From the NCBI GenBank assembly GCA_019722365.1, contig JADFUC010002334.1, positions 62,001 to 126,000 on the forward strand: a stretch of 64,000 nt of DNA, written 5' to 3'. Shown in pieces: positions 48,820-63,289 of the stretch. The notes under the pieces were generated by a model. The model was not told the origin of the DNA, ran no database searches, and saw nothing but the letters and a program-made list of their open reading frames with translations. The DNA is from Lithospermum erythrorhizon (lineage: Eukaryota; Streptophyta; Magnoliopsida; Boraginales; Boraginaceae). The position numbers and the translations under genes are program-made. The number at the start of each line of letters is the position of its first letter. Within the stretch, counting starts at the first letter, position 1.

Positions 48820-51800
48820 GTTTAAATATAGTCAGGTACAAAGATGGAATATTGTGAACAACTTCGTCAGTTCCTCATTATCTCCACCGAGGCACTTCTC
48901 TGTGCAGGACCCCCCTTGCATTACAATAGGTATTCTCCAGAAGCTCGGGAACTGGTTCACTGGAAGCATCACTAACACCCCCTTCTTTCTCCCGGCTAGA
49001 ATTGAAGCCAAGAAAGCAGTTAACTGAGACAGCTCTTGAAGCAACTGCAGGGAAACCGCTTCTTAAAAGTAGCTTTAAATGCTAGTGAGACAATTACCCT
49101 CCATATTACGATAATCTTTCTGGGAATCTCACAGAGATACTGGTGGAATCATCAAACATAGACCATATTTTCTCAAAACATTTAACCACAAACCATTGGG
49201 AAGGAGGAATTCCGTCCACTGCTTTAAAGCAAGTACGCAATGATGATTGAGGCAGTTCTCACTTCTTCCGCTGGTCAGACAAACTTTTCTCAGGCCTGGA
49301 CAAATTTCAACCACATTACCTATATCTAGAGCGATTTCATAGCATCCTCTGCCAAGATCTCCATCAATTTTGTGACCACTGTGCCAAACAATTAAGAGAA
49401 CCTGCATAAATTCACTGCATAGACGGATCTCTGTCCCACACGAGACTCAGCAAACTGCCTTGCCATCTCACAAAATAAACAGTGAGCCTGAGTGTGATGT
49501 TTAACAAGGCAAAATCAAAATCCGCTAGAAGCCTCTGGATGTCTTGCAGTGATATTCCAACCAAAGTCTAATGTCCTTATCCCCAGCTTGGATCTAATGA
49601 AATTAAAACTTCAGCTGTGCTTCTGTGTGATTTGCTCACAGTATGCATCAACAACACGGGGATCAAGTTTAGGTCTCATTGTGATGATCTCAAAGTTCAT
49701 CAGCTATGTTCTCCTTATAGGGAAACTAGCTGACATATAGAAGTCAGGGCAGCCTTCTCAACAAGGGCACATGGCATCAAAGAAGTTCGATTCTATCAAA
49801 TTGTGTAATTAATTCCAGGCAAAAACTGTATCTTGTATCAGGGAGGAGCTTCTTTCCCTTTTTATTATATAAATTTTGGTGCAACAGTGTGGTAGTGAAA
49901 CTTACTTTCTGTAAGTGCTATCAATCGACACTTCTGGAATTTATTAAGAAAGCGTGGATTGAGTGAGCAGCTCTCAGAAGGTTGGATCTGGCTCTTCATA
50001 GAGACATTGCTTGTAATCCATGGTCAGATGATCTTCTAGGGTACCACTGGATTGCATGAGGAGGAGACAATGGTGTCAAAGCCTTTCCTTTGTGCAGAAT
50101 TAGGAACATCTCCAGAATCATCTGGCTGCATCGCTGTAACACGGGCGGGGGAAGGAGACCAAGCTTATGCAAATATAAAACAAATCAGATAACTGCTCCA
50201 GCCACCAGAATAAAATCTCCATATCTGTTGCTTCTAGTGAACACTGTGACAGTAGCCATCTAGCACTTTGTGTCATACAAAAGCCAAAACAGGTTCCTGA
50301 CAGAAGGACTCAATAAGGTTGTGAATTTACAGAGAGAAACAACCAGGTCATCCAAGACATCTTCAAGATGATGGCATGCTGAAATTTTAGCAATAGCTAG
50401 GAATCCGTCTATGCATGTCTGATAAACGTCTTCATTCTCTGCATGGTCAAACACCACTGAAATAGCAGCAATTGTCGGACCCGACTGCCATTACCAAACA
50501 TGTCATGATCAGATGCCCTATAATCGAAACAATGCTTTTTTATTCGTAAATCAATCCACAGCTTCAAAGTTCATTTTCGGCAAAACGGACCTTGTTCTGG
50601 TACATGCGGATCTCATTCTTACCCAGTTAATTGATACAGTTCTGAAAGAAATTCGCAGGGAATCACTACCTCCATTAATGAGTCAGTTATGAAATCTTCT
50701 TCCGTCATTTCTTCTTCACCCTGCATTATACTGGTCAGTGTTTATAATTATTGAATAAAGAGAGAGCAAGAGAGAGAAGCATCTTTATTACTTAAAACAC
50801 TGAGGGTGCTCACTAACCTCTTTCTGAAAATGCCTCGAGTACTCTTTGGATTTTTGTGATTCTCCTGGCGGCGAAAAGTCTCAAAGAAATAATTATAATG
50901 CAAGTATCAAGGTTCATGTCTTTGAGAGTCAAATGTTTAAGCGAACTCATTAAGTACCTGAACACAAAACTCATCATGGTTTCCTAGAAAATCACCAACA
51001 AGGTTTTTATCAATCCGGTATATCTAGAAACTCTGACACACTTTGAGGATAAGCTTTTCAGGCAATAGATAAGGTTCCACAGAAGGAACTCTAATTCCTT
51101 TCTTCAGGATCTCTGATTTGATGATCAGCTCAATCATCAAACATATCTTTGATATACTTCCTCCACTAAAGATAAATGGAACCCAATAATTGAGGTTATA
51201 GTTCTCACACTGCACCTTGCCAGAAAGGTACCTGCTAGCTTCACTGGACTTGGCTCTGGGTCAAAAGATCCATTGCTTATCCTCTCAGCCATTCCCTGGA
51301 TTACGGCAATCAGCCCATCCAATGCAAGAATATGCATTGTGGATAAAGGACTGTTCACTGGGAAAGCGCTCTTTGACAACAGATTAGCAAGCTCTTCAAA
51401 TATATTGCTGCATGTTATATCACAATCCAAATTTTGCATCTCCACATGAATGTTTCTTACAAAAAATCAACAAGAGCTTCCACTAGCAACCTCTTGCTGC
51501 TGATATGAAACCCAAAGCGACTTTGTACCCGGTCTCAGATCACACAAGAAAAAGGTATAGAAATCTGTAGTTTGAGGCTAGGCGCAAATGATGATATAAG
51601 TCAAGAACAATGCTACAGACCATGGACAATATCAATGGGCTCATTGACAAACCAAACTGCATCAGATTGTGGAATAGTTCATCTTGTATTAAAATCAACA
51701 ATCTTGGATGATTACAGATTGCAGGCCCACCCAATTCAATTGCTGAGGTGATCAAACCTAAAGCAAAGAGAGGCACATCTTCATCAAATGCTATAGTATT

Positions 51801-53789
51801 TCCTCTAGGTCCTAAACCTGGATGTTCGACAACATTCAGTGACTAGAAATGGAATATCAACCATGCATGGTATCCATAGGCTCTAATATTACAATGCAAG
51901 TCAAATAAACAGCATCTTTCCCTCGGTCTGGACAACACTTTCAATAAAATAGATGCTAAAGCTCCAGAAACATTATGTTAGATTGCCTGCCAGAATTACT
52001 GTTTCCATTTCTCTTTGTCATTTAAGCCGTCAGATTTAGCCAACAACCTAATAGTGGATCTGACAAGATGAGAAGTAGCCATAAAATGAAGTTAGAGCAG
52101 TATATAATAAATAATAAGACATAATAAAACATCTATATGAAAAATAATTTCTATAAATATATTTAAAAGGACCAGTTACATTTTAGAATTAAAGTATTCA
52201 TGGAAATCAAAAGTTATTAAACAAGTAAGATAAAGTATCTGGCAGTTCTTAAAAGCATTTAAAAGTCAAAATAACTCTTAAACCTATTTGTCAGGGTATG
52301 ATGAACCTTGGGCTAGATACAGCTGTCAGATACTCAGATCATACACCGCGTATAGTTCTTACATTCCACAACTTCATGTTATATGTTCACTAGATAGCAA
52401 AATTGTTCCAGGATGAAAATAAAGAGAAAGTATAGTCACTCTACTAATTTATTTGCCTCATCATCACCTCATGATACTTTTCCCAGAAACAACAATATAT
52501 AAGTTGGCTAAGAATCTATGGGGGTCCACACTAAAACTAATTGCTTATAGATGGAGAAACCCCATGACCTTATTAATATAGCCCGAGGCCTTAATCAACC
52601 AATGTGGGACTGGGTTTCTCAATACCCTCCCACACGTGTAACCAAGTCCACCAGCCTTAACCGGGACTGACTCATGATACCATGTTAAAATCTTAAAAGG
52701 TGGTGGAAATGTAAATAGAAAGTTAGATGAAGAATTTACAGAAGAGGGAAAGATGGAATGATCCTCATTGATTTTGAAATGAACCATTACATGAATACAT
52801 ATAGTAGAGAAAATATTAGAGTTGCTATGCAACTTGTGGTTCAATGGGTATTAAACAAAACAGCTGATTCCAGATACACCAGTCTAATTACTTTTCCAGT
52901 CTTGGGATTTGATTACACCGACTATATAGACCCACGCACAAGAAAAGCAGTTATATATCTCAGCTCTATTTCCAATCCCGGGAGTCCATTTTTAAATCAT
53001 GGATCGCCCGAAGAGGCAACCAATACATATATCAATCATTATTTCGCTTCATACTAACTTATCAGATTTCATAAATGCACATAAATAATAATTGAAATCA
53101 CACCTCCTTGAAGAGCGCTTCCTCTTATTATTAGTTTCAAATGGGATGGAGAATACTAACTTGGTTCATCGTGAAGCGGGCCATTCGCTGTAACAACTCG
53201 CTTTTCATATTTGATTGATGAACTATTCTAAAGCATGTATTAACAATAGTGCAAACATGCTGGTTATCATAACAGTCTTTTACATTTTGTTGAACAAAAG
53301 AACTCTAAATTACTTTCATAAAACAACTTCCTCCGATGTAGGATCTGACTTCAAATCTGCAGCTAGTTCTGGTCAACTACCAAGTGCGTAGTCTTCTATA
53401 TTGACAGTGTTTAGATCCAGCACATCTAATGTCAATATTTTGTAAACTGAAGACAATGCGACACCAGTGATTAGAGCACCAGTTTCATCGGAACGAATAA
53501 CATCAAGGAATGGCTGAAGATACAGAACAGGATTAACACTTTGCCACTGAGGCTGCCAGGTAAAAATTTGTTTCCACAATGATTTAAGAGACTGGATGAG
53601 CGAGTGCTCCATCTGATGTCCCTGCAACATAACGACTACTAGCGCACATTTCTTCTCATAACAGCTAATACAGCACTTATCTCTGAATTGATCATGCATG
53701 CCAATGCAGCCTTATCGGAATATCTAGTTTCCATATCTTCAGGTTCTTCCTCAATAGAATTGATACGAGCTTGCAACCTCTGCCAACCC
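48820..53789 (-). pseudogene. GNOM-like ARF guanine-nucleotide exchange factor, decayed
   Basis: Collinear remains of a GNOM-class Sec7 protein, which activates ARF GTPases for endosomal recycling and polar trafficking in intact form. ATG at 53789 starts MGWQRLQARINSIEEEPEDM. Then come YLQPFLDVIRSDETGALITG (53373-53560), NQHVCTIVNTCFRIVHQ (about 53220-53265), PLFALGLITSAIELGG (51776), NLDCDITCSNIFEELANLLS (about 51370-51435), KNLVGDFLGNHDEFCVQ (about 50955-51010), VFDHAENEDVYQTCIDGFLA (50457), GLRKVCL and LQELSQLTAF (about 48985-49290). Lesions include two stops after AVMRRNVR, a frameshift before KNLVGDF, a 1-base loss in the Sec7 loop near 50850, and loss of the second Sec7 motif between about 50822 and 50722. 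It is clearly non-functional. Confidence 0.9.
52545..53060 (-). mobile_element. LTR retrotransposon fragment inside the GNOM relic
   Basis: On the minus strand an LTR-like sequence (about 53060-52687) ends ...ttttaaca and is followed directly by TGGTATCATGAGTCA, similar to a tRNA-Met primer site, then by internal sequence containing cccagtcccacattggttg. It sits where the GNOM relic should encode the stretch after ARFTMN, so it interrupts that gene. The plus-strand 99-codon frame across it is an antisense reading. Confidence 0.55.
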
Positions 53790-55200
53790 ATACTACTTTA
53801 TCTGTTAGTAGAAGAAATAAAATAAATTTGCAATCAGAAACAAATTGGCAACAAAACCTTTTTGCACCCACACAAGAATAGTTCACAAATGAAAAAACAA
53901 GAAATCTTTCCTTATTTCCCCCCTTTTAGCATTAGAAGAGAAAGAATACAACCTTCATAATGTTTACATGGGACATGAATAAAAACTTCAAACAACGTGA
54001 AAGAAAACATTGAAGGATGTATGTATAACCCCGAATTTTAATTAAGTTCTTTGTAAATATCAAGCAAGGCTCCAACAACAATTCAAACTGAGCGTTAGTA
54101 GGGTGTCTGGTGGTCAATTTAAACTCAAAAGGAATCAAATTACAATCAAACTAAAGTTACAATTCTCTTTTAATACCTAATTTTTAGACAAATACACCTT
54201 CATTAACAAAAAGCATTTTGGTAGAGCAACAATCATTCACATCTAAACTAATTAAAATTCAAAACCGAAACACATTTCAATTACAAAACATGAAATAAGA
54301 CAGGACGATACTACAGAAATCAAATAATATTCTAGGTCAGCACAACATAAAACCTTTCAACAGTGGCACTTTTCTCGATAAAGTAGAAATAATGCAACTT
54401 CAGCAATTTGGAGCATACTACATTTCATAATAAACAAAAGAATTTTACATAACAGCAAATAGCTCATTCGATCGATCGAACTAATTGCCCAAAGTAATTA
54501 CTAAAGCTCCAGTTCCCTTTTTTGACAAAAGCATTTTGGTTGAGCAACTACCATTCACATTTAAATTTTAAACCACTTAAAATTCAAAATCAAATAACAT
54601 TTCAATTACAGATCAGGCAACTAAAACACCACGAGACTATAGAGGATCCCGAAAGCTACATAAATCGAATAACATCCTAAGTCGGCACTAGGCACTACAT
54701 AAAACCTTTCGATAGTATAAATAATACAACCTTAAGCAATTTGGAGTATGCTAAATTTCGTAATTAACAAAATAATTCCACAAAATAACAAATAGCTCAC
54801 TCAATCAAACTAAATGCCTAATATATTAAATCAAGTTGTAATTCAATTTAATACTCGTATATTTGTAAAAAACAATCATTACCATTAAACGCAATTAAAA
54901 TCCAAAAACTCAATAACATTTCAATTACACAGCAGCAAACTAAAACACAAAATCAAAATATATCCTAAGTACAAAATCTCTCTGAATAATAAAAATTAAA
55001 TAAGCTTCAACAATTTTTGATACTACATTTCGTAACAAACAGAATAATTCAACACAATAATAAACAGTTTGGTGAATTTTGAGATAAATTAAGGCACCGG
55101 ATCGGAGGAAGATCTTGAGGATCACGGCGGCAAAGGAGGAGGAGGCAGTAGTGTCGCCGGAGTTGACTGCCGCTGATTCCGAACTCCGTGCGTTTTACTA
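53790..55200 (-). other. Region 5' of the GNOM relic, with a GC-rich candidate leader
   Basis: Mostly AT-rich and non-coding. At about 55100-55195 there is a short GC-rich block with gga/ggc repeats, unlike its surroundings. Its position upstream of the GNOM ATG fits a 5' UTR exon followed by a roughly 1.3-kb leader intron. That link is inference only. Confidence 0.35.
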
Positions 55201-55875
55201 GAATGTAAGTTTCTTCCTAAGGGAAGGGGATCAGAGATTTTTAATTTAAAAAATCAACAATTTATGATCAAGTTTCGATTGAACATCAAATATTTCTAAA
55301 ATAAAGGTAGCTTAAGTGGTAGAATATTAAAGTGAAGGTCGTACCTATACATTAAATATCTCTAAAAAAAGTAGGTTAAGCTGAGTAGAGATATTTTAGA
55401 GACATTTGCAAAATTGAATTCGGAGGCACCATCTACACACCCATTATAGTCGAGGCGCGGGTGTTTCGACGATTGGAAATCGTCAAGTGTCTAATATAAT
55501 TCAGATTTTAAATGCAAATGTTTTAAGCCGTGTTTCCGGCTTTTAAGCCAGGAAGTTATAATCGTATTATTAGTTCGGTTACATTTGTGTGTGTATTATC
55601 TTGTAATGAATACAATAGCAATATATTAGGTAATATAACTTGATTATTATCTTAACATATAGATTATGGCGGACACCAAAGGCTTCATTCAACAACACAA
55701 TGTCGATTATGATAAATGTAATCTTAATTGTCACAATAATTAATATATATTGAACTTATAGTTTTTGAAAGTATAAATCGGTTGTCTGATATGATTGTTA
55801 ATAACGTTTTTCATGAGATGCAATATCTCTTGGTTCAATCTACCGAACTTTAGCAGCGTTTATGACGTCTACATT
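55201..55875. other. Spacer, nothing recognised
   Basis: AT-rich, without ORF, splice pattern or repeat boundary that I could support. Confidence 0.4.
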
Positions 55876-56691
55876 TGTTGGAGATTTGAGATGTGGAATC
55901 TTAATAAATATTCGTTGAAACGATTCAGTTATGATTCTATTAATTATATTCAAATAATATATAAGTTCGGACATATGTTCGGTTGTTGGACAATTGATAT
56001 ATTATGATTAATCTTGTGGCGTTACGGGTTATGATGAACTGACAAGGGTATTTCGCCAATATATATTAATATAATGTTTAAGGTTAAGAGGTGGCTTCTC
56101 AAAGAAAATATTAGAATGTAAATTTTCAGTGTTTGGAAATTGCCCATGAGTCATTAATGGGTAAGAAGGTAGGATTTCGGATTACATTTGCAAGAATAGA
56201 ATTAAAATATTCCTGCCAAACTAACGTCTTTATTTAGCACTTATTTTATTAAACCAAAAACAAGCTAAAGGAGGTGGTAGAGTTTTTGTTTAACTTTCAT
56301 GGCGCAAAAGCCTTGACGTTTGATACTTATGCAAATATCGGCTTTTTGGAGAAGAAAATTCTTTCATTTATTATTCATTTTTTGAGAAAAGATGAAGGCA
56401 GCTTATCTCTTTCCAGCCCCCTACTATAGATTCCGACATGGGAAGAAAAACGAATTTTTCTTCCTCTATTTTTTCCCTTTGTTGCTAATTGTTTATTAAA
56501 ACAATGAAGGGTTTGATCGATCGTTGATGTGAATTTATTCTTATGACTGACTACGTTAGTTGTTTGGGCCTCCTCTGATCATGTTAAATTTAACTTTAAG
56601 GTGTAAATTTGCTCTGAAATCTAAGATTGATTCTTGTTTTATAATCTCACAAGAGTTCACAATGTCGGTTAGATAATCGTTATTTTTATCA
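55876..56691 (+). repeat. 5' LTR of copy B
   Basis: About 816 bp; aligned throughout with 62396-63289 with many small indels. Its exact right end is uncertain by about 15 bases because the primer site starts at 56707. Confidence 0.7.
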
Positions 56692-56706
56692 TAAAAAGAA
56701 ATATGA

Positions 56707-56718
56707 TGGCATCAGAGC
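56707..56718 (+). other. Primer binding site (tRNA-Met type)
   Basis: tggcatcagagc differs by one base from the usual plant copia primer site tggtatcagagc and lies just inside the 5' LTR. Confidence 0.7.
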
Positions 56719-59700
56719 CGGCTTAAATATTATAATTCATTAATTATAATATATAAATTATTTATATGTTTAGATCTTAATTTTATATGTTTGAAATTGC
56801 TATTTGATATTTGTTTAATTCAATTCATATGACATATGTGATTAATTGAATAAAATATAATTAATTGTTAACCAAAAATTCGTGATTTTTATGTAGTTAA
56901 ATCAGAAATATTTTTCTTGATTTTACATAATTTTTCGGATTTTACGAATTGCTTTACATATTTAAAATAGTTAATTAATTTGATTATCGTTCATCTGATA
57001 ATCTGATTAATTGTTAATCTTTAATTTGTATTTTTCATATAATTCAATTAGAAATATTTTCTAAATTTTGCAGAATTTTAAAGGATTTTTAAACAAATTT
57101 TTATATTGGTTTCGATTTGAATGATGAAAACCGATCGTCTGTCAAAAACTAAACAAGGAAGGTTGGAGCGATGACATCATTCTGATAGACCTCTTTGCCA
57201 TATAAATACCGCGTGTCAAAGCGTTTGTTAGACGCATTAAGCGGCAAGTGTTGAACCGTGGATGCATTGATAGAGTTGGCGAAATAAGTTGACTTAGTAA
57301 GTTGACTCTGACTTCGACTTCGGGTATGAGCCAGATTGACGACCACAGGCCCAGCCGGGCGGTCGACATGGGTTCTGCTTATGTTATTAAGGAACGGCCC
57401 ATTGACCCGAAATTTGAACATTGGCTTAATTAATTATTTTTAGTAGTTTATATTCAAGATATGTTATTTAAATTATATTTTAGATATACTAAAATAATAC
57501 AATTTCATTATTAATTAATTTTATTTGAATATTCTAATTAAATTAGGGTAATGAAATTGCTTCCTAAATGAGCTTTTATGCTCGATTTTGCTCAAATTGA
57601 TATTTTGATATCAATTAAAATTATTTTGACTCAATTTTAAGTTGAAAATTATTTCAATCAATTAAATTTAACTATTTTAATTGTTCCAATTTGATTGGAG
57701 GAAGCTTTAAATTAGTATTTTTCAAATATAATTAAAATCTTAAACTTGATTATATAAATACATTCATCATTCTAATTTGTTAGAGCTAGTTTGAGTGGTA
57801 TTTGGAATACAACTAAACTAAGAGTATAATTTAATTAATTTTTGTATCTAGATTAGAGATTGTAATTGAGTATTCATACTAGATGATTCTTAATAAGGGC
57901 TTTGATTATTTGATAATTAAAGTTTTGCAGTAACATATTATCTTAGATTAAATGGTATAAAATTAATAAATAAGTATTTTCAAAAATACTAATTGTTTAA
58001 TATTAAATATTAATACACTTAAAATACATTTAGTGATACATTTAATTAGATTCAAATAAGTTTACCTGATACAATTGAATTGTTTATTTATATTGATGAA
58101 TATTCGATGACATATGTTTTTAGATACATGTTGTACTATGCATTTGGTTGTCCATTTATATATTATAAATATAATTAGTTATTCATGTATAATATATATT
58201 GAGATATAATTAGATGCCATGAGACTAAGTGACATGAATTATTCATCTTGAAATACAACTTGTAAGTTGTTTAAGAAAGCTTGACTAGTAATGGTTTGCT
58301 TTTTGACTTGTATTGACTTTTTAAATATTAATTAGTTACTATTTAAATGTAAATGCAATTAATTAAAATATGGAAACCATGAAGACGGCGAGAATGAAGA
58401 ATTGTGAAACTTAGCATAAGTTGGGAGACTAGTTTAGATTTTAGCTTCTTTTAAGTATGTCTGATCTCGGTATGTGTATATTTAATCTTATGATCATTGT
58501 AATATACATATTTTGCTTGTTTGAATATGTAATACTTACATCTTTCGTTATTAAATATAACTAATCCCTTAAATTAAGTAGTATTATTACCCTGACTCTA
58601 AAGTTGGATTGACCATGGATTATGTCTTGGACTGCAGTTGGTAGACATATGTATTCAAGATGTCACTTTCACGATGGGTGCCTCTGATTCAAATTGACTT
58701 GGTATAATGTCCAGGTCTCATTTATTGTAGGTAAGACTTGATTCTTAGCGTGATTTCGATAGATCATACTTGGTCCGTTGACAAGGGGTCTTAATATAGT
58801 CTAGGATGAACTTTTAGTGACGCCCAGGCTATCATTTGACATAAATTAGTAAATAAGTGATACTTACTATGTGATTTAAGGAGTTGAAATGCTTATGCGT
58901 GTTGCCGTTCAATTTCGGTCATGTAGGATCGTGGTATAGTTAGTGCATTTTAGTGGGGTTGTAAGCTTTGGTATTCAATTATCCTTTATTGATGAATTAT
59001 GGTTGTTCGTTTTGTCTTTACATATAATATTTATGGAAGCCACTTTATACATATTGTCTAATTTATTCACCCACAGGCATTTGTGTAGGGTGTTACAAAT
59101 GTGTAATCAAGTTAAGGAAACGTTCCTTGATGACTTACAACTTGAGTTGAGAACTCAATGCCCCTGTATTGAAAGTTAAGAATGTATGGCATATTTAACA
59201 AAGACATTTATATATGCCCGTGCTTACAGGCATTATCGTAAGGAAGAACTTGTGAACTTGTGTTCAATAATACAAGTTTATGATTGAGATTTGAATCTCA
59301 AATCAGATAGTTATGTTAATAATGGTCATATATTATTTCATATCCATCCTCTCCATATAGAGGCCGATTTATGATTCTTGATCTAAATTTGAAAAATTGA
59401 TAATGCGATAAGAGTAATATATCGTATCTGTCATGGTTTGTCCATGATGCCGAACTTGGTAGTTTTTCATTTCATTTAAGTGAGTACCAGCTTATAATTT
59501 TGATCCATAGCGGCAGTATCTTTCCTTTGTGTGATATAGCGATAAGTTTAATGATATTAAGTACACAAAGAACTAATACTTGAGATAAGTGACTAGTTTC
59601 ACTCGTTTCAAGTATAAGTAAAGGAATAAAGTAAACTTGAAATAGAAAGTAAAGACTCTTAGAGTCTACTACCTTAAGTAAAATGTTGTCTAATGCTTAA

Positions 59701-62395
59701 TTTCACGCCCTCGTGCTATTGATTTGGTTTTATATTCTAGTATACGACAAATAAAGTAAGTAGCATTAGGAAATAACAGTGATCGCGGTTGAGGAAATCA
59801 TTTTCAACTATGATGCACTTGCTTAGATATTTAAGTAAAGAATGATTTGAAGTTCTTGAGCGTGCTCTTGAATTATCTTGACATGAAATAAATAACTCGT
59901 CGTTGAGTTATACATTCATGTTCACATTCTGGCTGCGTCACAGAAGGAATGCAATTCAATCTTTCTTCTTCAATAAATGAGTGACGAACAATGCCAGGGT
60001 ACTCACTTAATATAGTGACCTTTGAACCAGACTTGGATATCCACATCTTAAGAAGATGGACTGAGTCAAATCTCGCTAGAATTAGTGGGAGGGTTACAAA
60101 TCTTAGTTGATGATGTATTGTCTTTACAAACACATGTCAATTTAAGATAACAGTTAGAAATCGATTGCCAATAACATGAAACTGTCCATGGTTATAAGGT
60201 ATCGAATTGATAGTATAAATATCCTAACGAATAAGATTCCCACCAGATGACTCTTTATATGATGTAGTATACATATAAGAGAATGTAGTGAGCAAGTTCA
60301 AATACATAAAGTGACTCTATTTCCACATTTAAGAGATTCATTCACTTAATATTGATCGTTCTAACGGTATGAATAGATGAGACTTAAAATGATTTTTAGA
60401 AATCTGACTTGATATAAAACGAGAGATCATGAACAAGTACATACTACGTTTAGATCTATTTCATAAGTTTTTTTTCTAGTTATAAGACGTTAGAGAATGG
60501 ATATTTCTAAGTAATTTCATGTGAATGAATACTTGACATCTGCATTCTATCGTGAGCAAGAAATGTTCACTAGTAATGATCCTTGAGAATGGGGTGGCAG
60601 CATTTCTGTGAATCTCGCATCTTTAAAAATTAAAATAAATGAAAACTAAGTATCTTGTATTGAGTTATGAACTTGAGATATTTGAAGTATAAAGAATAAG
60701 TCTTCTTTGGAGAAAGAAGATGAAGCGAAAGATTGAGGAAGGTGGAGCTTAACGGCCACGGATTATTGTATGTCATGATACAAGTTAGTAAATAAACCTT
60801 CTGATGGTATGGTCTTAACCGTTTACCTTAATGGGAAGATCATATCTGTCCAATATAAATATGGATTAAGCTCGATAACTTGATTATAGATGATAAATGT
60901 TATGAGTTTAAAATAGAATAAACTAAAATTGTATATAGAATGTCACGTTAAACGTTACCGAACAAGTTCTATTTGAACACAAATCTGTGAGGATCTACCA
61001 CTTGGATCTCATATAGAATGTCACGTTAACCATTACGGAATAATTTCTCGAGAAGTCATGAATTGTTATAGTTTGATACTCCAGTGATGGTAAAGACGAT
61101 ATGAGTATTAATGCGGGGTTAGTTAGAGATATTGATCGTTCCTCTGATGTTGATTAATGCAGCCAATGAACTTTATGGTAATTGAAGCTGTTCATGCCTT
61201 ATAGTCGATGCAACCAGATTCTATCACCCTTGAACATTAATATAAAACTAAAAGTTGAATTCTTGCAATGATAAAAATTTGGCGGTAGAGATAAGCGTAA
61301 GAGTATGCAAATAGTTGGCTAGTATATACTTGGAGATATCATCCAACAAAATTTAAAGGGAAGAAAGCATGGGGCGGTCATGTTAGAACATGATGAAAAC
61401 CTATAGATAATGTAACAACATCATATCTATCGGATCGAGATTTAGCCGTTAACGCTACATTGTGAAAAATATTTTTGATATATGGATGTAAAAGGCATTC
61501 TTCGAAGGATGGTTAAAGGATGATAAGCATAGTGTATTTGTTTACGTATCACAATGGACTTAAATGCATGATTCGGTGGGAGAGAGCTCAATTTTAATTT
61601 ATTCCGTGAAACTTGTTTGAATATATGCTTCTTTTTCAAAAAGCGAGTTGCGCTATCTCATTTGTTGATAGCGATCTTTGTTATTATTATAATATAAAAA
61701 AAATTAGTTCCATCGAGCAATAAAGGCACTGCGGAAGTGCTTTGCAGTTAGGATCAAACAAGAAATCTTCTATTAAAGCCGAAATCTGAAATTGGCATCA
61801 CAACAGGGTGTCCATAATTGGAATCGGGTACCAAATTGGTTGGTATGTGAATGATTGTCTAGATCCACGTTTCTTGGATTAGAAGGGAGTATGATGATCA
61901 ACTCACAATCAATCATGGGTTAATGCGTATCGAAGCGATTGTTCGAATCGTAGTAGTTTATGACCGCCCATTGAGCTTGAGATAGTATAATATTCTAAAA
62001 TTGTTTCTCATGTAACTTATGTTAAATAGATTCTTAGACCTAAGTGACTTTGATTTCACTTCTAAAGATAACGTATCTAAATATTTTTTATGTGGAGGAT
62101 TATATAAAAGACTTGAGTTTTATATACTACAGTCTTCGTTGTGAAATCTTGTACCTGAAGATGGGGAGTTGGCCACAACCAAATATAACGTTAGATTCGG
62201 CCTCTTGGAGAATTAAGAGTGATTGTAAATTGCTCACCTCCCGATGCGATGCGGGGCGCGGTAGTGCATCGCTTGAAAACGAGATGTCGGAGTTTGGTGA
62301 TACAAATCTTACCATATCCTGACCGTTAGGAATCGAGTGGAAGGGATCGTTTAAGATAATCGATTAATTAGTAATCGTCCAAGAGAAAGTGAGAG

Positions 62396-63289
62396 TGTTG
62401 GAAATATGAGATATTAGATCTCATAAATATGCCCTTTGAATAATTTGATTGTACAACCGATTTACTTACCTTTAATTATTTTCAAATGATATAAGTTTAG
62501 ACATATTAGGATTAATCATATTGACATTAGGGGTTATGATGGCTTACTAGGATCCGCTCATAATCTATATATTAATATAATGTTTGGTTAACATAAATTA
62601 ATATATTACTCTTGTCATCGAGTTAAAGGGTCACCATAGCTGACAACATGGTCAAACTAAATCACAATTATAACTTCTTGGGTTAAAATTGAAACTATAA
62701 GGAAATATTAGGGTATTTAAATGTTGGAAATTGCCCGTGATCGACCTATATTAAGTGGAGATGAGGATTCAGTTTTCTTTGCGAATATAATTCTAGAATA
62801 TTCTACCACTTAACGTGCCTTTATTTTAGGGATAAGAAGTGAGAAGATTCTAGAACTCCTCACAAATACAGTCATTAAAACAAGCTAAAAGGAGGTGTGA
62901 GTTTTTCTCCATAAGCCTAAAAATTGGACATTTTGTTGCTATATAAGACCACTTTTTGGAGAAGAAAATTGTTCATTCATTATTAAATCTTTGCAAATAT
63001 AAACAAACCCATGTAAATTATATAGCACATTGTATATGGGGAAGAAAACCCATTATTTTTTTTCATCCTATTTTTTCTTTGTTTACTTTAATTGTTCTAG
63101 TAAAACCCAACTGAGTGTTTGATCAATTGTGGTGTGGACTATTAGAGACAACCTCGTTGGTTGTTCAGACCTCCTCGATGTATTCGTTCTGACTTCAAAG
63201 GTGTAAGGTACCTCTGAAATCTCTGATTAATTACTATTTTTATAATCTCGTAGAGATGTGGTAATCGGTTGATAATCATTATTTAATCA
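62396..63289 (+). repeat. 3' LTR of copy B
   Basis: About 894 bp, starting TGTTGGAAATATGAG after a purine-rich stretch (aagagaaagtgagag) that could be the polypurine tract. It holds a TATA-like tatataag near 62941, consistent with the LTR promoter. Confidence 0.75.

Larger units (their letters stand above)
55876..63289 (+). mobile_element. Long copia-type retroelement relic, copy B
   Basis: Direct terminal repeats at 55876-56691 and 62396-63289 both start TGTTGGA and share blocks such as atatattaatataatgttt, aaacaagctaaa, and ttttggagaagaaaatt. The sequence tggcatcagagc at 56707-56718, just after the left LTR, is a near-match to the tRNA-Met primer site used by most plant copia elements, giving the plus orientation. 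The 5.7-kb interior is AT-rich, stop-filled, and no RT or integrase motif could be read. The copia assignment therefore rests on primer site and LTR form. Total length is about 7.4 kb. Confidence 0.75.

Noticed and set aside
52758..53057. 99-codon plus frame
   Set aside because: Lies across an LTR fragment oriented on the minus strand; no domain recognised.
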